64,000 nucleotides of DNA. It comes from Notamacropus eugenii. Its lineage: Eukaryota; Chordata; Mammalia; Diprotodontia; Macropodidae. The DNA is taken from assembly GCF_028372415.1 (NCBI RefSeq), contig NC_092879.1, forward strand, positions 95,839,700 to 95,903,699, read 5' to 3'. The notes beneath the pieces were generated by a model. The model ran no database searches. It was not told the DNA's origin and saw nothing but the letters and a program-made list of their open reading frames with translations. Positions 1-10,949 of the stretch are shown in pieces (the first letter of the stretch is position 1; each line of letters begins with the position of its first letter). A program made the translations under genes and the position numbers.

Positions 1-225
1 TTTAATTACACACCTAATTCATTGATTTTTTCTTTTGTTAATGAAAAAAATGACAAGTATAAATTTCCCCACCAGTATTGCTGTAGCTACATCCCTTGTG
101 TTTTGCTTTGTTGTGTCACTGTTATTTTCCTTGATGACATTTTCTTTTGCTTCTTAAATGTGTTCTTTGACCCATTTGTTCTTTAGGACAAATGACTTAA
201 TCTGCACTTCATTTTGAATTCTTGC
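1..225 (-). mobile_element. L1 LINE fragment (ORF2 region, reverse)
   Basis: The text resembles the reverse complement of the L1 ORF2 linker between endonuclease and RT (TTTTTTCTTTTGTTAATG, 'gctacatccc', 'gacccatttgttctttagga'). It is heavily decayed, and the copy continues off the left edge. Confidence 0.5.
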
Positions 226-2100
226 TTCAAAAGCTCTTTATGGGCAAAAACATGGAAATTGAGGGGATGCCTCTTGCTAGCTTGTTCACCCATCCTTTCA
301 TTTTCTGTCCTTCTTTGGTTAGAATTCCTTTACTCCCATAGATGACATGGATTCTTTTGATTTTCTTCTCCAAATCTTCCTGCCGTAGGTATTTAGATCG
401 TCTGATTTGTTGTTCTTTATTTTTGTTTTCAGTGAGATCAGTTCCATCGCTTATTTTAATGTCACTTTTCATGTTAGGACATTGATTTGTTTATTGTATC
501 ATAGCTTCTATAGCTTTCCTGCTCAATTTGTTTGCATCTTGCACTGATTCTCCCCACTGTGTCTTCTGTTGGGGCCATGGGCTTATTTCCAATCTATTTT
601 CCAATTGTTTTATTGCCATCTGTCCTTCATCTTCTATGCCAATCTTTTAGCCTTTCTCCTGGCCCTTACTGGGGTAGTCTTCTCCCATGCAGATTGTCAA
701 GGCTTCATGGTTCTATATGCCATCTTGTGTATTAGGGGTATGGGTCCCTGCCAACCATATGGAGTAATGACTAAAGCTGGGTTTATCCCATGGGAGGTGT
801 TGGCAGGGCTGGTGAAGTGAAAGACTTTCCCTGCTGAGTAGTAGAAGGGAGTCAGGCTGAAAGGTCAGAATGGGCTTATGCCAAGAGTAGATTGGTAGGA
901 ATACTCATAATTAAGGCAGGGATGGGGTTTAATAAGCCTTACGGGGGATGAGTTTCCCATCTGTGCTTCTTGCTAAAACTTTACTTGCGACATGATTGGC
1001 AGAAGAGTTATTGACTAGAGGTTGTTACGCCGGGGAGTTACACTAAGGACCAGCTGACCCTACCGTATTATAGATTGCTTCTCTGTTCATGGTTTCCAAA
1101 CTCTAGCAATGAACAATTCTCCGGCATTCTTTTAAATAGAAACAACTCCTAAACTCTCAAGTATAAACAGTACCTTGGTCATCTATTGGGGTCAGAACAT
1201 GTTCTAGTCTATTAAAAAAAAAAAAAAAAAGGAGCTTGTGCCAAAGATAAGCCTCAAGGCTTTTTTCCTCACTCCCTTAAACAGACCTATGGAATATACC
1301 TGACCATAGCCCTGGGTACACAGCTCATTTTCTCTTGCTGTTCGGAGTCATCACTATTTGACATATACCTACTCACGCTGGGAATCTTAATGATGACCTT
1401 TACTAAATTTGGCATGGAAGACCTGGCTAATACATGGAAGCTACTGAAGGCTTTCCTTTGAGTTTTCTAACATTCCAAGGAAATGAGAATAACACTGACC
1501 TACCTCACTCTCTGGTCTTCTCTACCCTTATTGTAGTATATATTATTAACTTCATGTAAATAATGATGGGTTATATTTTCCATCAAATTGATACCTCATG
1601 GGTCTTTTTGTTACCTGTAGGTCACCTGACAATTAGACTCTTTTGAGGTTTGGGTATGTTCCATGACGACCAGTCATTTATTGTTGGTGTTAGTAAAGAT
1701 AATGGCATTTGTTGCCCCCACCCCTGGCCCTGTTGTGAAAGGTTGTTATCTTTGATAGTGTTGTAGATTTCCCATAATACGATCCTGGCTTCTCTCTTCC
1801 TATTTCTCACTGTTGTTGGCCAGTGGATTTTCTGGTCTGTAGTGATAGACTCATTCATCAGGTTGTCATTCTAATTGTGCATCAGAATCTAGAAAGTAAT
1901 CTTACTTATCCTGATGGTATTTGCAGTTCTGTATGAGGACCCTTCTAAGTTTGATGAGGCTTGTCTAGAGTTGGACTGTGGAAGAATGGGTTTGTGTTCT
2001 GCCTATGGTATTGCACAGTTGCCACATGCTAAGTTGTAGGGGGATCGTAATCAGGACCAGAGAGTACCAGTAGAATTAGCATCTTAATTAGCATGTTCAA
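226..2100. other. AT-rich sequence without a recognised gene
   Basis: Several short open frames occur, none with a recognisable domain or codon structure. There is an A17 run at 1214-1230. The 860-1,200 stretch could be part of an old LTR-type repeat, but I could not place it in a family. Confidence 0.4.
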
Positions 2101-2107
2101 ATACATA

Positions 2108-2154
2108 CAGGATACTGCACAGTTCTTAGTGCAGTTTTAAGCTATATTGTTAAT
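2108..2154 (+). mobile_element. Mariner-like terminal fragment, copy 1
   Basis: Shares 'cttagtgcagttttaa' with the segment at 8,111-8,160 and a diverged form at 24,801-24,854. The pattern (AAAAGTCTTAGTGCAGTTTT) is that of a mariner-type terminal inverted repeat. Only one end was noticed here. Confidence 0.4.
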
Positions 2155-2649
2155 TAGATAATCATTAAATGAACATTTGTGATTCTATCGGATATTGTAT
2201 CTTAACCTACATGTGAGATATGCCATATTGAAAGAGAACCTTTTAAGGCTGGTATTTGACTTTATGGGGTAAAATGGGTTTTCCAACTGATAAACAATAG
2301 TTAGAGTTGGGTTTCATTCTCAAATTAAGAGTCTGCTGTGCAATCAAAGATACGGTCTGCAACAGAAAACAATCCACAAAGTCATCAGACTTGGAATCAG
2401 ACTCAATTGTGGCTGTTTTGGTTTTAGCTGTCTCAGCACTTTTTTAGTGTATTCTTTAAGATCCAGTGATCTGTCTACCTCATTGCTGCTTCTGATGGAT
2501 TTAAAGTAGAAGTCTATCAAATGTTTAAAGAAAAACTGATATGAATATTGTGATTATTCCCCCAAATTGAGAAAGTAATCAACCAGACTTCTTTTATGGG
2601 ACAAACCATTTATAGTTCTAAAATCTAAATCACAGAAAGGTAAATCAAA

Positions 2650-3480
2650 AAAGTGTATAAAGTGATATTATTAATGAGTATTGATTAAAAATTTTAAATA
2701 AAACCCCGTAAGGCTACAGCAATTTATTCAAGAAATAATTGTGACCAAGTTGGAATTTTACTGGAGATGCAAGGATGGTTCAGTATCAGGAAAACAATCA
2801 GCAAAATTAATCATTTCAAAATAAATATCTAAACTACATAATTTTATAAACAGATGCAAAAAAGCCTTTGACAATGTATATTTATTTATATTAAAAGCTG
2901 CAAAAGTATAAGAATTAGAGAAACTTTTAAAATGACATCAGAGTATCTATATCCCCATACTAACATCAAATGAAATGAAGATACACTAGAAGACATCCCA
3001 GTAAATGCAAGAGTAGAGGAGGGAAGCTGGCTCTCTGCTATTATTTTAAATGGTTCCAGAAATGCTAATAATAGTAAGGTAAGGGAAAGAAATTAAAAAC
3101 GTGAAGATAGAGAAGTGTGAGATAGAAGTATTCCGATTTGTTGATGACACGATGGTTTACATAGAAAATCCTAGGGAATCAGTAAAGAAATTGAGACAAT
3201 GAATAGTTTCAGAAAAGTTGCAGTCTACAAAATAAACTCACAAAAGTCCACTATTTCTTTATAAAAATGAGGTACTCTAAGATGAGATAATAGAGATATC
3301 CCATTAAAAATAACTACAAAGATGCATAAAATATTTGGAAGTCAGTTTGCCAAAGAACCGTAAATACTTGTATGTGTTCAGTTACAAGTTGTTCCCTAAA
3401 AGAGAAAGGTTAACTTAAATAACTGTAGAAACAGTATGACATGCATATGTAATAAAAATGATGGTACTACCAATGTTATA
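2650..3480 (+). mobile_element. L1 LINE fragment (RT domain region, forward)
   Basis: Forward-strand text matches the L1 ORF2 reverse transcriptase region, with 'ggatgcaaggatggttca', 'aaaaagcctttgacaa' and 'ttgttgatgac', the last encoding the decayed FADD-type catalytic motif (here FVDD). The frame is broken throughout. It joins a different repeat after about 3,480. Confidence 0.75.
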
Positions 3481-3574
3481 TATTTAATTATATACCAATT
3501 AAACTATCAAAAGGATACCTTAATGTCAGAATAAATTGCTGACAAAGTTCATTTGATACACCATAGATGTTATT

Positions 3575-3845
3575 GTTATTGTGTTCGTCCTTCGTTGCTG
3601 AAGAAGATCGTGCCATCAGAGAAATGATGACATGACTTGTACTTGACTTTGTTTTGAGTGAGGGAGAGCTGTGCAAGGTCATCAACCTCACTTTCTCCTC
3701 CTGAGCCATCTGGATCCAGTGACCAGATATTCATCAGGATGACTGGAGATGACCCAGGATGCAATGGGAGATCTTAGTCCTTTTAGGCTGGTCTTTTTCA
3801 GGTACTTACTTAGAGGGAGGTAATGACTATTGAGTGAATAGGCCT
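3575..3845 (-). repeat. SINE-like interspersed repeat, copy 1
   Basis: Reverse complement of the repeat at 6,950-7,320: both contain the 'ccagtcatcctgatgaatat' / 'ctggtcactggatt' core and the 'gatgacatgacttg' block. The tail side reads as AACAAT-type repeats on the minus strand. The pattern is one I recall as widespread in marsupials; the family name is not certain. Confidence 0.6.
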
Positions 3846-4009
3846 CTATAAGAAGAAGTCAGAAAAAATAACTAAATCAAACTGGGAGGGAAAGTGAAAT
3901 TGTTACTATTGATAATCACTCTAAGCCAGCCATTAAGTGGAGTTTGGGCAGGGACCTATTGTTGTCAGACCTATGGACTTCAGAGTGCACTGGTTTTAAG
4001 GTTTTGGGA

Positions 4010-4085
4010 ACAGGAAAGAAGGAAGAAGGAAGGAAGGGAGAGAGGGAAGGGTGGAAGGGAGTGGGTGAAAGAAGGAAGGAAGGAC
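4010..4085. repeat. GA-rich simple repeat
   Basis: An imperfect GAAG/GGAA purine run (about 75 bp), adjacent to the SINE-like repeat copies. Confidence 0.8.
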
Positions 4086-4164
4086 ATCTAGGATAGAGAG
4101 GAGAAGATGAGCTGGGTTACCAAGCTAGCTGGGTCCTCAATCAGGTATCTCAGTATACTCACAG

Positions 4165-4265
4165 GTTGAGTTCATCCTTTGTATTTGAAGAAGACCATGA
4201 CATCAGAGAATTGATGACATGACTTGCACTTCATTTTGTTTTGAGTGAGTGAGGGCTGTGCAAGA
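4165..4265 (-). repeat. SINE-like interspersed repeat, copy 2 (partial)
   Basis: Carries the 'agaagaccatgacatcagag' and 'gatgacatgacttgcact' blocks of the copies at 3,575 and 6,950, but stops before the 'ccagtcatcctgatg' core. Confidence 0.55.
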
Positions 4266-4399
4266 TCTTATCCTCAGTCATCAAACAGACAAATGGGGAC
4301 ACACAGACTAGCCAAGGGGCTCTGGTGAGGGAACCTCACAGATCTGGGGACATTCTGGGTACTGGTAAAAACCTCCTGGATAAGGTGGTGCACCAGTGG

Positions 4400-5560
4400 T
4401 AGGGCAAATTCCCTGCTAATTATTCCATAGAACAAAAGAGGATGAATCTGAAGCAAAGCCCTAAACTTTGAGCATATGGGCACAGCAGGCAACCCTTCCA
4501 TAGACAACAGAACAGATTCCCTCAAGTCTGACAAAAGAAGGTCCTGTGACCTCCAATATTCCCTCAGTCATGACTGACAATAGGATCTCAACTAGAATCT
4601 CCTAAATCAGCTGCCCGGGGAAAGAGAGTCAGAAGGCACAACAAGAAAGCCCATGCAGAAGCAGTCAGTGAACTAACTACTTGGGCTTTACAAGTGACCC
4701 TAGAAATGTCACCACTGACTACACGTGGTCCCAAGGCAACCCTTCAGTCTGGAGGGAGAGCAGGAAGTGGACCAGAAGCACCAGAAATAGAGACTCAGGG
4801 AAGAGAAAGGGAACCTTCCACAAAATTCCATCCAAACCACAGGCCTTTGTTCTCTGGGCCAGATTCCCTCACATCCATCCACCAACAGCGTGCAGATCTT
4901 AGAAAGTCCGATGAAGGAAAAGTACAGCCAGAAGTAGGCCAAAGTACCCCCAAAGTGTGCCCTGGTCAAGGGAGGGAATGGACAGCCCAAGTCCATTCAG
5001 AATTCAGTTGTTTACAGTAGAAGGCTGAGAATGGGCCCTAGCAGACACCCTAGAAATATATCCACAGACTGCCTATTGGCCAAGGATGGTTCCAGTGTAT
5101 ACATGGAAAAGATCAGAGTATGCACAATGGGCAGAAATTGAGACTCAGGAAAGGGAAGAGGAATCTGAAAGAAAAATGTCTAAGACCTAAGGAATGATTC
5201 ACAGCATGGGATCTCACCTGAGGTGCCAGTAGCAACCCACTAAAATGACCCTTGAAGAGTCACTGGAGAGTAGACAGCCCCTTGGTCAAGAGGGGCCCCA
5301 GGAACTAGGCTACAATTCCCCAAATGAACTCCTTTGGGATAGAGGAGAAGAATGTGCAAGAAGAAATCCAAACTGGTAACAAATTGCTTAAAAGAAATAG
5401 GCCCAGAGAGATTTTGGATGCAGGGACACTGATGCTATGCCATGGCCTAGACAGGGACCACAGACAATGCTCAAAGGAACACAGGCAATGGGCCTCAGTG
5501 TCCTGAAAGGGAAAATACAGGAACCATCTAAGGTGCCAGCAACCACAGCAGGAGGTGCTC
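4400..5560. repeat. Degenerate long tandem units flanking the minisatellite
   Basis: Three stretches starting near 4,690, 5,040 and 5,440 share an ordered set of short blocks ('ccctagaaat', 'ccac(t/a)gact', 'gg(t/c)ccaagg', 'agagactcagg(g)aa', 'gaacc') spaced about 350-400 bp apart. This suggests a strongly decayed tandem array leading into the minisatellite. The alignment was by eye and is weak. Confidence 0.35.
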
Positions 5561-5574
5561 CAAGATGCTCTAGT

Positions 5575-6270
5575 GATTGACAGATGGGGATACATGGACA
5601 GACACATGGGGATACATGGACAGATGGGGACCCACAGACAGATAAACATACGGATAGATAGATGGAGACAGACAGACAGAAGGGGCACATGGACAGATAG
5701 GGGGCATACAAACAGATGGGGACATACAGACAGATGGGGACACACAGACAGAAGGGGCACATGGACAGACAGATGGGGACATGTGGATAGACAGATGGGG
5801 ACACATGGACAGATGGGGACACACAGAGAGAAAAATGGGGACACATGGACAGATGAGGACACACAGACAGAGAGATGGGGACACACGGGCAGAGTGGGAC
5901 ACATGGGACACACGGACAGACAGATAGGGACACATGCACAGATGGAGACATGGACAGATGGGACACACAGACGGGGACATATGGACAGACACATTGGGAC
6001 ATACAGACAGATGGGGACACAGACAAATGGGGGTACACCGAAAGACAGATGGGGACACATGGACAAATGTGGGCACATAGACAGAGTAGGACATGGACAG
6101 ATGGGACACAGAGACCAATGGGGGCACATGAACAGACACATGGGGACACACATACAGATGGGGACACATACAGATAGGGAAGCAAAGAGAGAAACATGGG
6201 GACACACAGACAGAGACATGGGGACACACAGACAGATGGGGAGACACGGACAGACACATGGGCACACAGG
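5575..6270. repeat. Minisatellite, about 18-20 bp variable unit
   Basis: About 700 bp made of variants of GGGGACACATGGACAGAT and shorter GACA steps. Because the unit rarely yields stop codons, long open frames arise on both strands (minus-strand proteins rich in CPHLSVCPH); these are artefacts of the repeat, with no ordinary gene features. Confidence 0.95.
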
Positions 6271-6454
6271 GACATCATGAAAAGAGGTAGGAATGAAGGG
6301 AAATAGCATTTTAAAACCTCAAACTAATACTATAAAACAGTCATCAAAATTATTTGGTGCTAGTTAAAAAAATACAGAAGTAGATTCATGGAAAAACTTA
6401 TGCCAGAGAGAATCTGAAATAATGCAATTCAACAACCCTTTTGTTGAGTAACCT

Positions 6455-6740
6455 AAAAATGGGAGGGGGTTGCCTAAGGATCCCTGTGGACTGCATGTTG
6501 ACTTAGCTTTAAAATGTAATGTTTCATTGTGTTTTTATGTATTTTGTTAAATATTGTCCATTTATATTTTTGGCATTTATTTAGTATTTTGTTTTTCCCC
6601 AATTACATGTAAAAGCACTTTTAAACATTTATTTTAAAACTCTTGAGTTCCACCTTCTCTCCCTTCCTTCCTCCACACCTCTCCAATCCCATTTTAATAT
6701 GGTTTGGCCAGGAGTATTATGTATTTGACACCTCTGCTCT
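6455..6740 (+). mobile_element. Nonautonomous hAT-like DNA transposon, copy 1
   Basis: Contains 'aaggatccctgtggactgca' and, at the other end, 'tttgacacctctg', matching in reversed order the element at 7,810-8,010. The outer ends ('GGTGTCA' / 'TGACACC') are inverted repeats. A pyrimidine-rich segment at about 6,560-6,690 looks like a separate insertion. Confidence 0.55.
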
Positions 6741-6749
6741 CATTGATAA

Positions 6750-6949
6750 GAACTGCTGGGTAAATTGGAAAGCAGTTTGCCAGAAATTAGACTCTGACCA
6801 ATATCACATTCCGTGATAAATTCAATATGGACATATGACCTGAACCCCAAAACCTTAAACCCACTACACTCTGAAACTGGGACTCCAAGGGGCTATCGAT
6901 AGTAACTAACAGTTACTGTCAATAGTAACTGTTGCTGTTTCCCATCCAG
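6750..6949. other. L1-like 3' fragment and a small inverted-repeat cluster
   Basis: 6,750-6,870 ('aaattggaaagcagtttgcc', 'tgacctgaacccc') resembles L1 ORF2 3' sequence. At 6,901-6,931 the heptamer AGTAACT alternates with its complement (8-bp stem CAGTTACT/AGTAACTG around a 6-nt loop). No gene. Confidence 0.4.
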
Positions 6950-7320
6950 CTTGATGTCTTTGTTTTTCTTGACCTCATTAAAGGGGCCATGCCCTGGCTA
7001 CTTCTTAAAGAGGCCTCTTCAATGAATGGGTGTTGCCTCACCCTAACTGAGTACCTGCACAGACCTTGGCCTAAAGGGCCCAAGGTCTCCCAGTGCATCC
7101 TGGGCTATCTCCAGTCATCCTGATGAATATCTGGTCACTGGATTCAGATGGCTGTGGAGGAGAAGTGAGGCTGGTGACCTGCACAGCCCTCCCTCCCTCA
7201 AAACAAAGTCAAGTGCAAGTCACGTCATTATTTCTCTGATGGCATGGTCTTCTTTGGCAACAAGGAATGAGCACGACGATCCCGATGACCTGAATACAAA
7301 AGATCGTATTGTAAAGAATA
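6950..7320 (+). repeat. SINE-like interspersed repeat, copy 3
   Basis: Forward copy of the repeat at 3,575-3,845, including 'cccagtgcatcctgggc', 'ccagtcatcctgatgaatat', 'acctgcacagccctccct' and 'catggtcttctttggcaac'. It is the longest of the three copies. Confidence 0.6.
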
Positions 7321-7374
7321 AGAACCGAAGCAAATTTTATGACTTTTACCATGGGTAAGAGGTATTTTACCCAA

Positions 7375-7730
7375 AGGATAGAGTCAATTTAAAAGATAAA
7401 ATAGATCCTTCTTATGAAACGAAATGAAATTGAAAAGCTTTTGCACAACTGCTTTACTTCATGTAGAAGGGAAGCAGTTGACTGGGGGTTTTGTGGGGGG
7501 CAACTCTGTATCAAATATACCTGATAGAGTTTTGGCATCCATGATAACTAAGATAAGTAAGAGAAATTTATCAGACCAAAATCCATTTCCAAATAGATAA
7601 CCTGTCAAAGAAAATGAAAGAATACTCCAAGTCACTAATGACAAAAGAAATGCAAACGTAAAGCAACTCTGAGGTTTTGCCTCTGACTCAGAAATTTGGT
7701 AAAGATGATGTAAGATGGGGATATTCCATG
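7375..7730 (+). mobile_element. L1 LINE fragment (3' end of ORF2, forward)
   Basis: Matches the L1 3' ORF2 order: 'caaatatacctgatagagtt', 'ccatttccaaatagata', 'ccaagtcactaatgacaaa', 'gcaactctgaggttttgcct' and 'ggtaaagatgatgtaagatg'. Diverged copy without an open frame. Confidence 0.75.
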
Positions 7731-7809
7731 TTGGAGGAGTTAGGGAAAGGCAGGCACACTAACGCTGTTTATTATTTCAGTTAATTTTGGTTAGGTCTTT
7801 AGGTTCCTT

Positions 7810-8010
7810 TAGATTGGAGGTGTCAGACATATGGCCTACAGGACTCTCACGTGTGGCTGAATTAGATTAAAATGTAACTGAGAAATATTTAACAAAATAA
7901 ATAAAACTATAATAAAACAGAGATTTCATCTCAAATGTAGCCCACAGGAGATCCTTACGTGTGATTTTGTGGTCCCCATTTCTCTTTGAGCTTGACACCA
8001 CTGCTGTGGA
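7810..8010 (-). mobile_element. Nonautonomous hAT-like DNA transposon, copy 2
   Basis: Begins 'ggaggtgtcagacatatggcc' in form and ends 'agcttgacaccactg', giving short inverted ends. The interior has 'gtagcccacaggagatcctt', the reverse complement of the block in copy 1. About 200 bp, with no coding capacity. Confidence 0.6.
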
Positions 8011-8110
8011 TTGTCATATCTATAGAAGTAATATTTTGTATGATTTTCTTTGACTATAATCATGTACTTTTTTGTCATTAATATCGTTTATTATGCAACC
8101 TTCCTTACAG

Positions 8111-8160
8111 AGGGTATATAAAAAGTCTTAGTGCAGTTTTAAACTATTAAACCCTGACTT
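8111..8160 (+). mobile_element. Mariner-like terminal fragment, copy 2
   Basis: 'aaaagtcttagtgcagtttt' followed by 'aaactattaa' is a near-ideal mariner-type terminal repeat of the family also seen at 2,108 and 24,801. No transposase was seen nearby. Confidence 0.5.
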
Positions 8161-8479
8161 CTTGTTTAAATATAACCTGGTGATATGGTCTGATCTTTTT
8201 GTTATGGTTCTAGATCCTTTTGGATGATGTTTTATATAATATTTTAATGTTGATGTTCATGAAGGCTCTTGGTGGAGACATACGGCAACCAGAAAGTATG
8301 GACTTGTGAGCGTCAGCCATTCAATTTTCACTGTGAGCTCTACACCTAGGAAACCAGTAAATGCTAGAAATCAGGGCTTGGTTTGCTGTTTTATTGATCA
8401 TCTAAACTTATTAAGAAAGTAATGGAGAAAATGCTAATAATAAAGACTAAACTTAATTGTCATGTGCACATTTTTTTGA

Positions 8480-10140
8480 GAATCAGTTTTTAAACATTTA
8501 CCAGTACTCTCATGGATAGTGGTCTACCGTTTTCTTTACCGATTTTTTCTTCTTGTTTAAGTATTAAAGATTATATGTGCATCATAAAAAAAGTATTCAG
8601 TGATCTCTTCAAATTATTTTTGAAAACAGGCTGTGTAATATTGTAATTGTTTGAAGGTTTGATATAATTTATCTGCAAATATATCTAGTCCTAGAGTTCC
8701 CCCCCAGGAGTTTATTGATAGCTTGTTCTGTTTTTTTCCTATACTGAGTTATTTAAATTGTCTATTCATTTATTCTGGATATTTTATATTTTTTTAAGTA
8801 TTCATCCATTTCATCTGAGACATTGCTTTTGTTGGCATATAAGTGGGCAAAATACTTTTTGATTGCTTCCTGTATGCGTCGATTGTTGTGGCTTTTCCTC
8901 TTTTGTTTTTTATATGAACATTTTTATTTTCATCTTTTTACAAATCAGACTAGATAGTTATTTATCAATTTTAATATTTTTCTTCTAATAACTAGATCTT
9001 AGTTTTACTTTTTACTTCGGTAGGAATTTTTTTTCTTTTGTTTTTTGTTAACCTCTTCTTTTAGTTTCACAATTTCTACTTTGGTGTTTATTTTGGAAGA
9101 GCACGATTTATTGTTTTTCTAATTTTTAAAATTGCATATCCAATCCGTTATTTTTTCTTTTGATAATGTAATGTAAGCATTTGGAGACATAAAATTTCCC
9201 CTACAGAATATTTAGTTACATCCCATTATTTTTGTTATATTTACATACATTTATGTTTATACAAATTTGTTATATATTCATAAATATTTAAATATTTGTT
9301 ATATATAGATATATATCTCAAGTCATTTTTCTGTCATGAAATTTTAATATTTGCTCTTTGGACCATTAATTCTTCAGGGAAGTTACTTAGATTCTTATTT
9401 TAAATTTTATACAAGAGCCCTTTAATATAAATTTTATTGCATTTTGGTCACTAAAGGATGTGTTGAGTGTTTCTATTCTTTTACATTTTAGGGGAAATTT
9501 TTATGCACCTCCTATACATATTCGATTCTTTTGAGGTGCCATGCCTAGATCAGAAATCCCTAAACTCTTTTCTGTCCCCATTCTATAATCACCAGAAGGT
9601 TATCATCTCTGATTTTTAAAAATTGTATTCAGATCCTTCTTGTCTTATTAGATTTGTCTTGATCTGAAAGAGTTATGTTTAGGTCCTCCACTATTCTAGT
9701 TTTATTCTCTATTTCTGCAATTTGATCAACTTTTCCTCTAAACATTTAAATACTATGCTTTTTGGTGCATATGCATTAAATATCAACATTACTTTGTTAT
9801 AGAGGATACCTTTGTTGTAGAGGGTACTTTAAGTGTGTTTCTGTATTTCTTTTTATCATGCGTATTTCTGCTATAATTTTGTCAGAAGTCATGGTTGCAC
9901 CCTCTGATTTTTTCCATTAATCTCAAGTGTAATAGCCCCTCATTTTAATGCTCCTTAAATGTTGCAAGTGTGTTTCTTATAAACAACAGTGCTGAATTTT
10001 GCTTTCTAATCCATTCTGCCATCCACTCCCATTTTATGGGTCAGTTTATCTGTCCATAGTCTTGGTTGTTAATGGGTATGATAGTTCATTTTGTGTTTCC
10101 CTGTACTTTGTCTTCTGCCCTCTCTCTGAAGAAGCTGGTA
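8480..10140 (-). mobile_element. L1 LINE fragment (ORF2 RT to endonuclease region, reverse)
   Basis: Reads on the plus strand as the reverse complement of L1 ORF2, from the RT region ('gtttgatataatttatctgc', 'ttattgatagcttgttctg') through 'taacatccca'-type text at 9,200 to endonuclease-side text ('ttggttgttaatgggtatga') near 10,070. It carries many interruptions and is old. Confidence 0.7.
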
Positions 10141-10439
10141 AAAGAGAAGCTTGCCTAGCACATGATCCATGAGTGATTCAGTCTGCTTCTACTTGGTTGT
10201 CCCTCTTCTTTTCTCCTGACTTTATTCCTGATAACATGTTTTTATCCTTCATTCATTTCTGTTTCATTTCTCTATCATGCTGCTCCCTCTGACACTGGAG
10301 TTTGTTTTGCTAATGACTACAGTTTCATCTATCCTGTCCCCCCTCTTAAATCACCTTCTCTTCATCTTCTGTCTCCCCCATTTCCCTTTGGGGTTTAACG
10401 TATTGCTGTACCACCTTGTGCACGTGTTTTTAGCCTTCC

Positions 10440-10640
10440 TTATATATTTACTAGATGTGTAAAGCTGAACAAATCACTTAATTTCTTTGTCAGTTTAAAG
10501 TCACTTTCCCTGCTTGTTAAATGGGGATAATGACAGCGCCTGCTCCCCAAGGCTGTTGTGAGGATCGGATGGCTTAGCTTTAGCATATGCTCTTTGCAAG
10601 CCTTAAAGTGCTATATGAATGCTACTATTCTGGTGAGGAG
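10440..10640 (+). mobile_element. MIR SINE
   Basis: 'aaatcacttaatttctttg', 'aaatggggataatgacagc', 'gctgttgtgaggatcggatg' and the end 'aaagtgctatatgaatgcta' follow the MIR core and 3' end in order. Confidence 0.8.
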
Positions 10641-10734
10641 AATGATGCCAGCATCTCTTCATGGTAATTCTCTGTGTGGAATGATAACAACAGTTAGCGT
10701 TTACATTGAGTTTTAAAGTTTGACTTGCCCGGCT

Positions 10735-10935
10735 ACATTGGAAATAGACTTATGGGCTGGAATAGCGACATGGTAGAGTGGAGTCAGAGGAGCTGGGTTC
10801 AAATCACGCCTCTGCCTGCAACCTAAGTGACCTTGGACAAGTCACTTAAAGTCCCTGGGCCTCCATTTCCTTGTTAAGAGCTTTAACCAGATGGCCTCTG
10901 CCTTTCCTTTCAGTTCTCAAAGTAGGATCCCATGT
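10735..10935 (+). mobile_element. MIR SINE
   Basis: 'acatggtagagtggagtcag', 'ctgggttcaaatcacgcctc', 'gaccttggacaagtcactta' and 'cctccatttccttgtt' follow the MIR order. Confidence 0.85.
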
Positions 10936-10949
10936 ACGTATATGGAAAT

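Noticed and set aside
5575-6270. CRISPR-like array of regular short repeats
   Set aside because: Units are contiguous variants without distinct spacers, in a mammalian genome.
5305-6309. Open frames of 231-334 codons over 5,305-6,309 on both strands
   Set aside because: They come from the minisatellite, whose unit rarely produces stops. The products are repeats of CPHLSVC or GTHGQM type with no domain.
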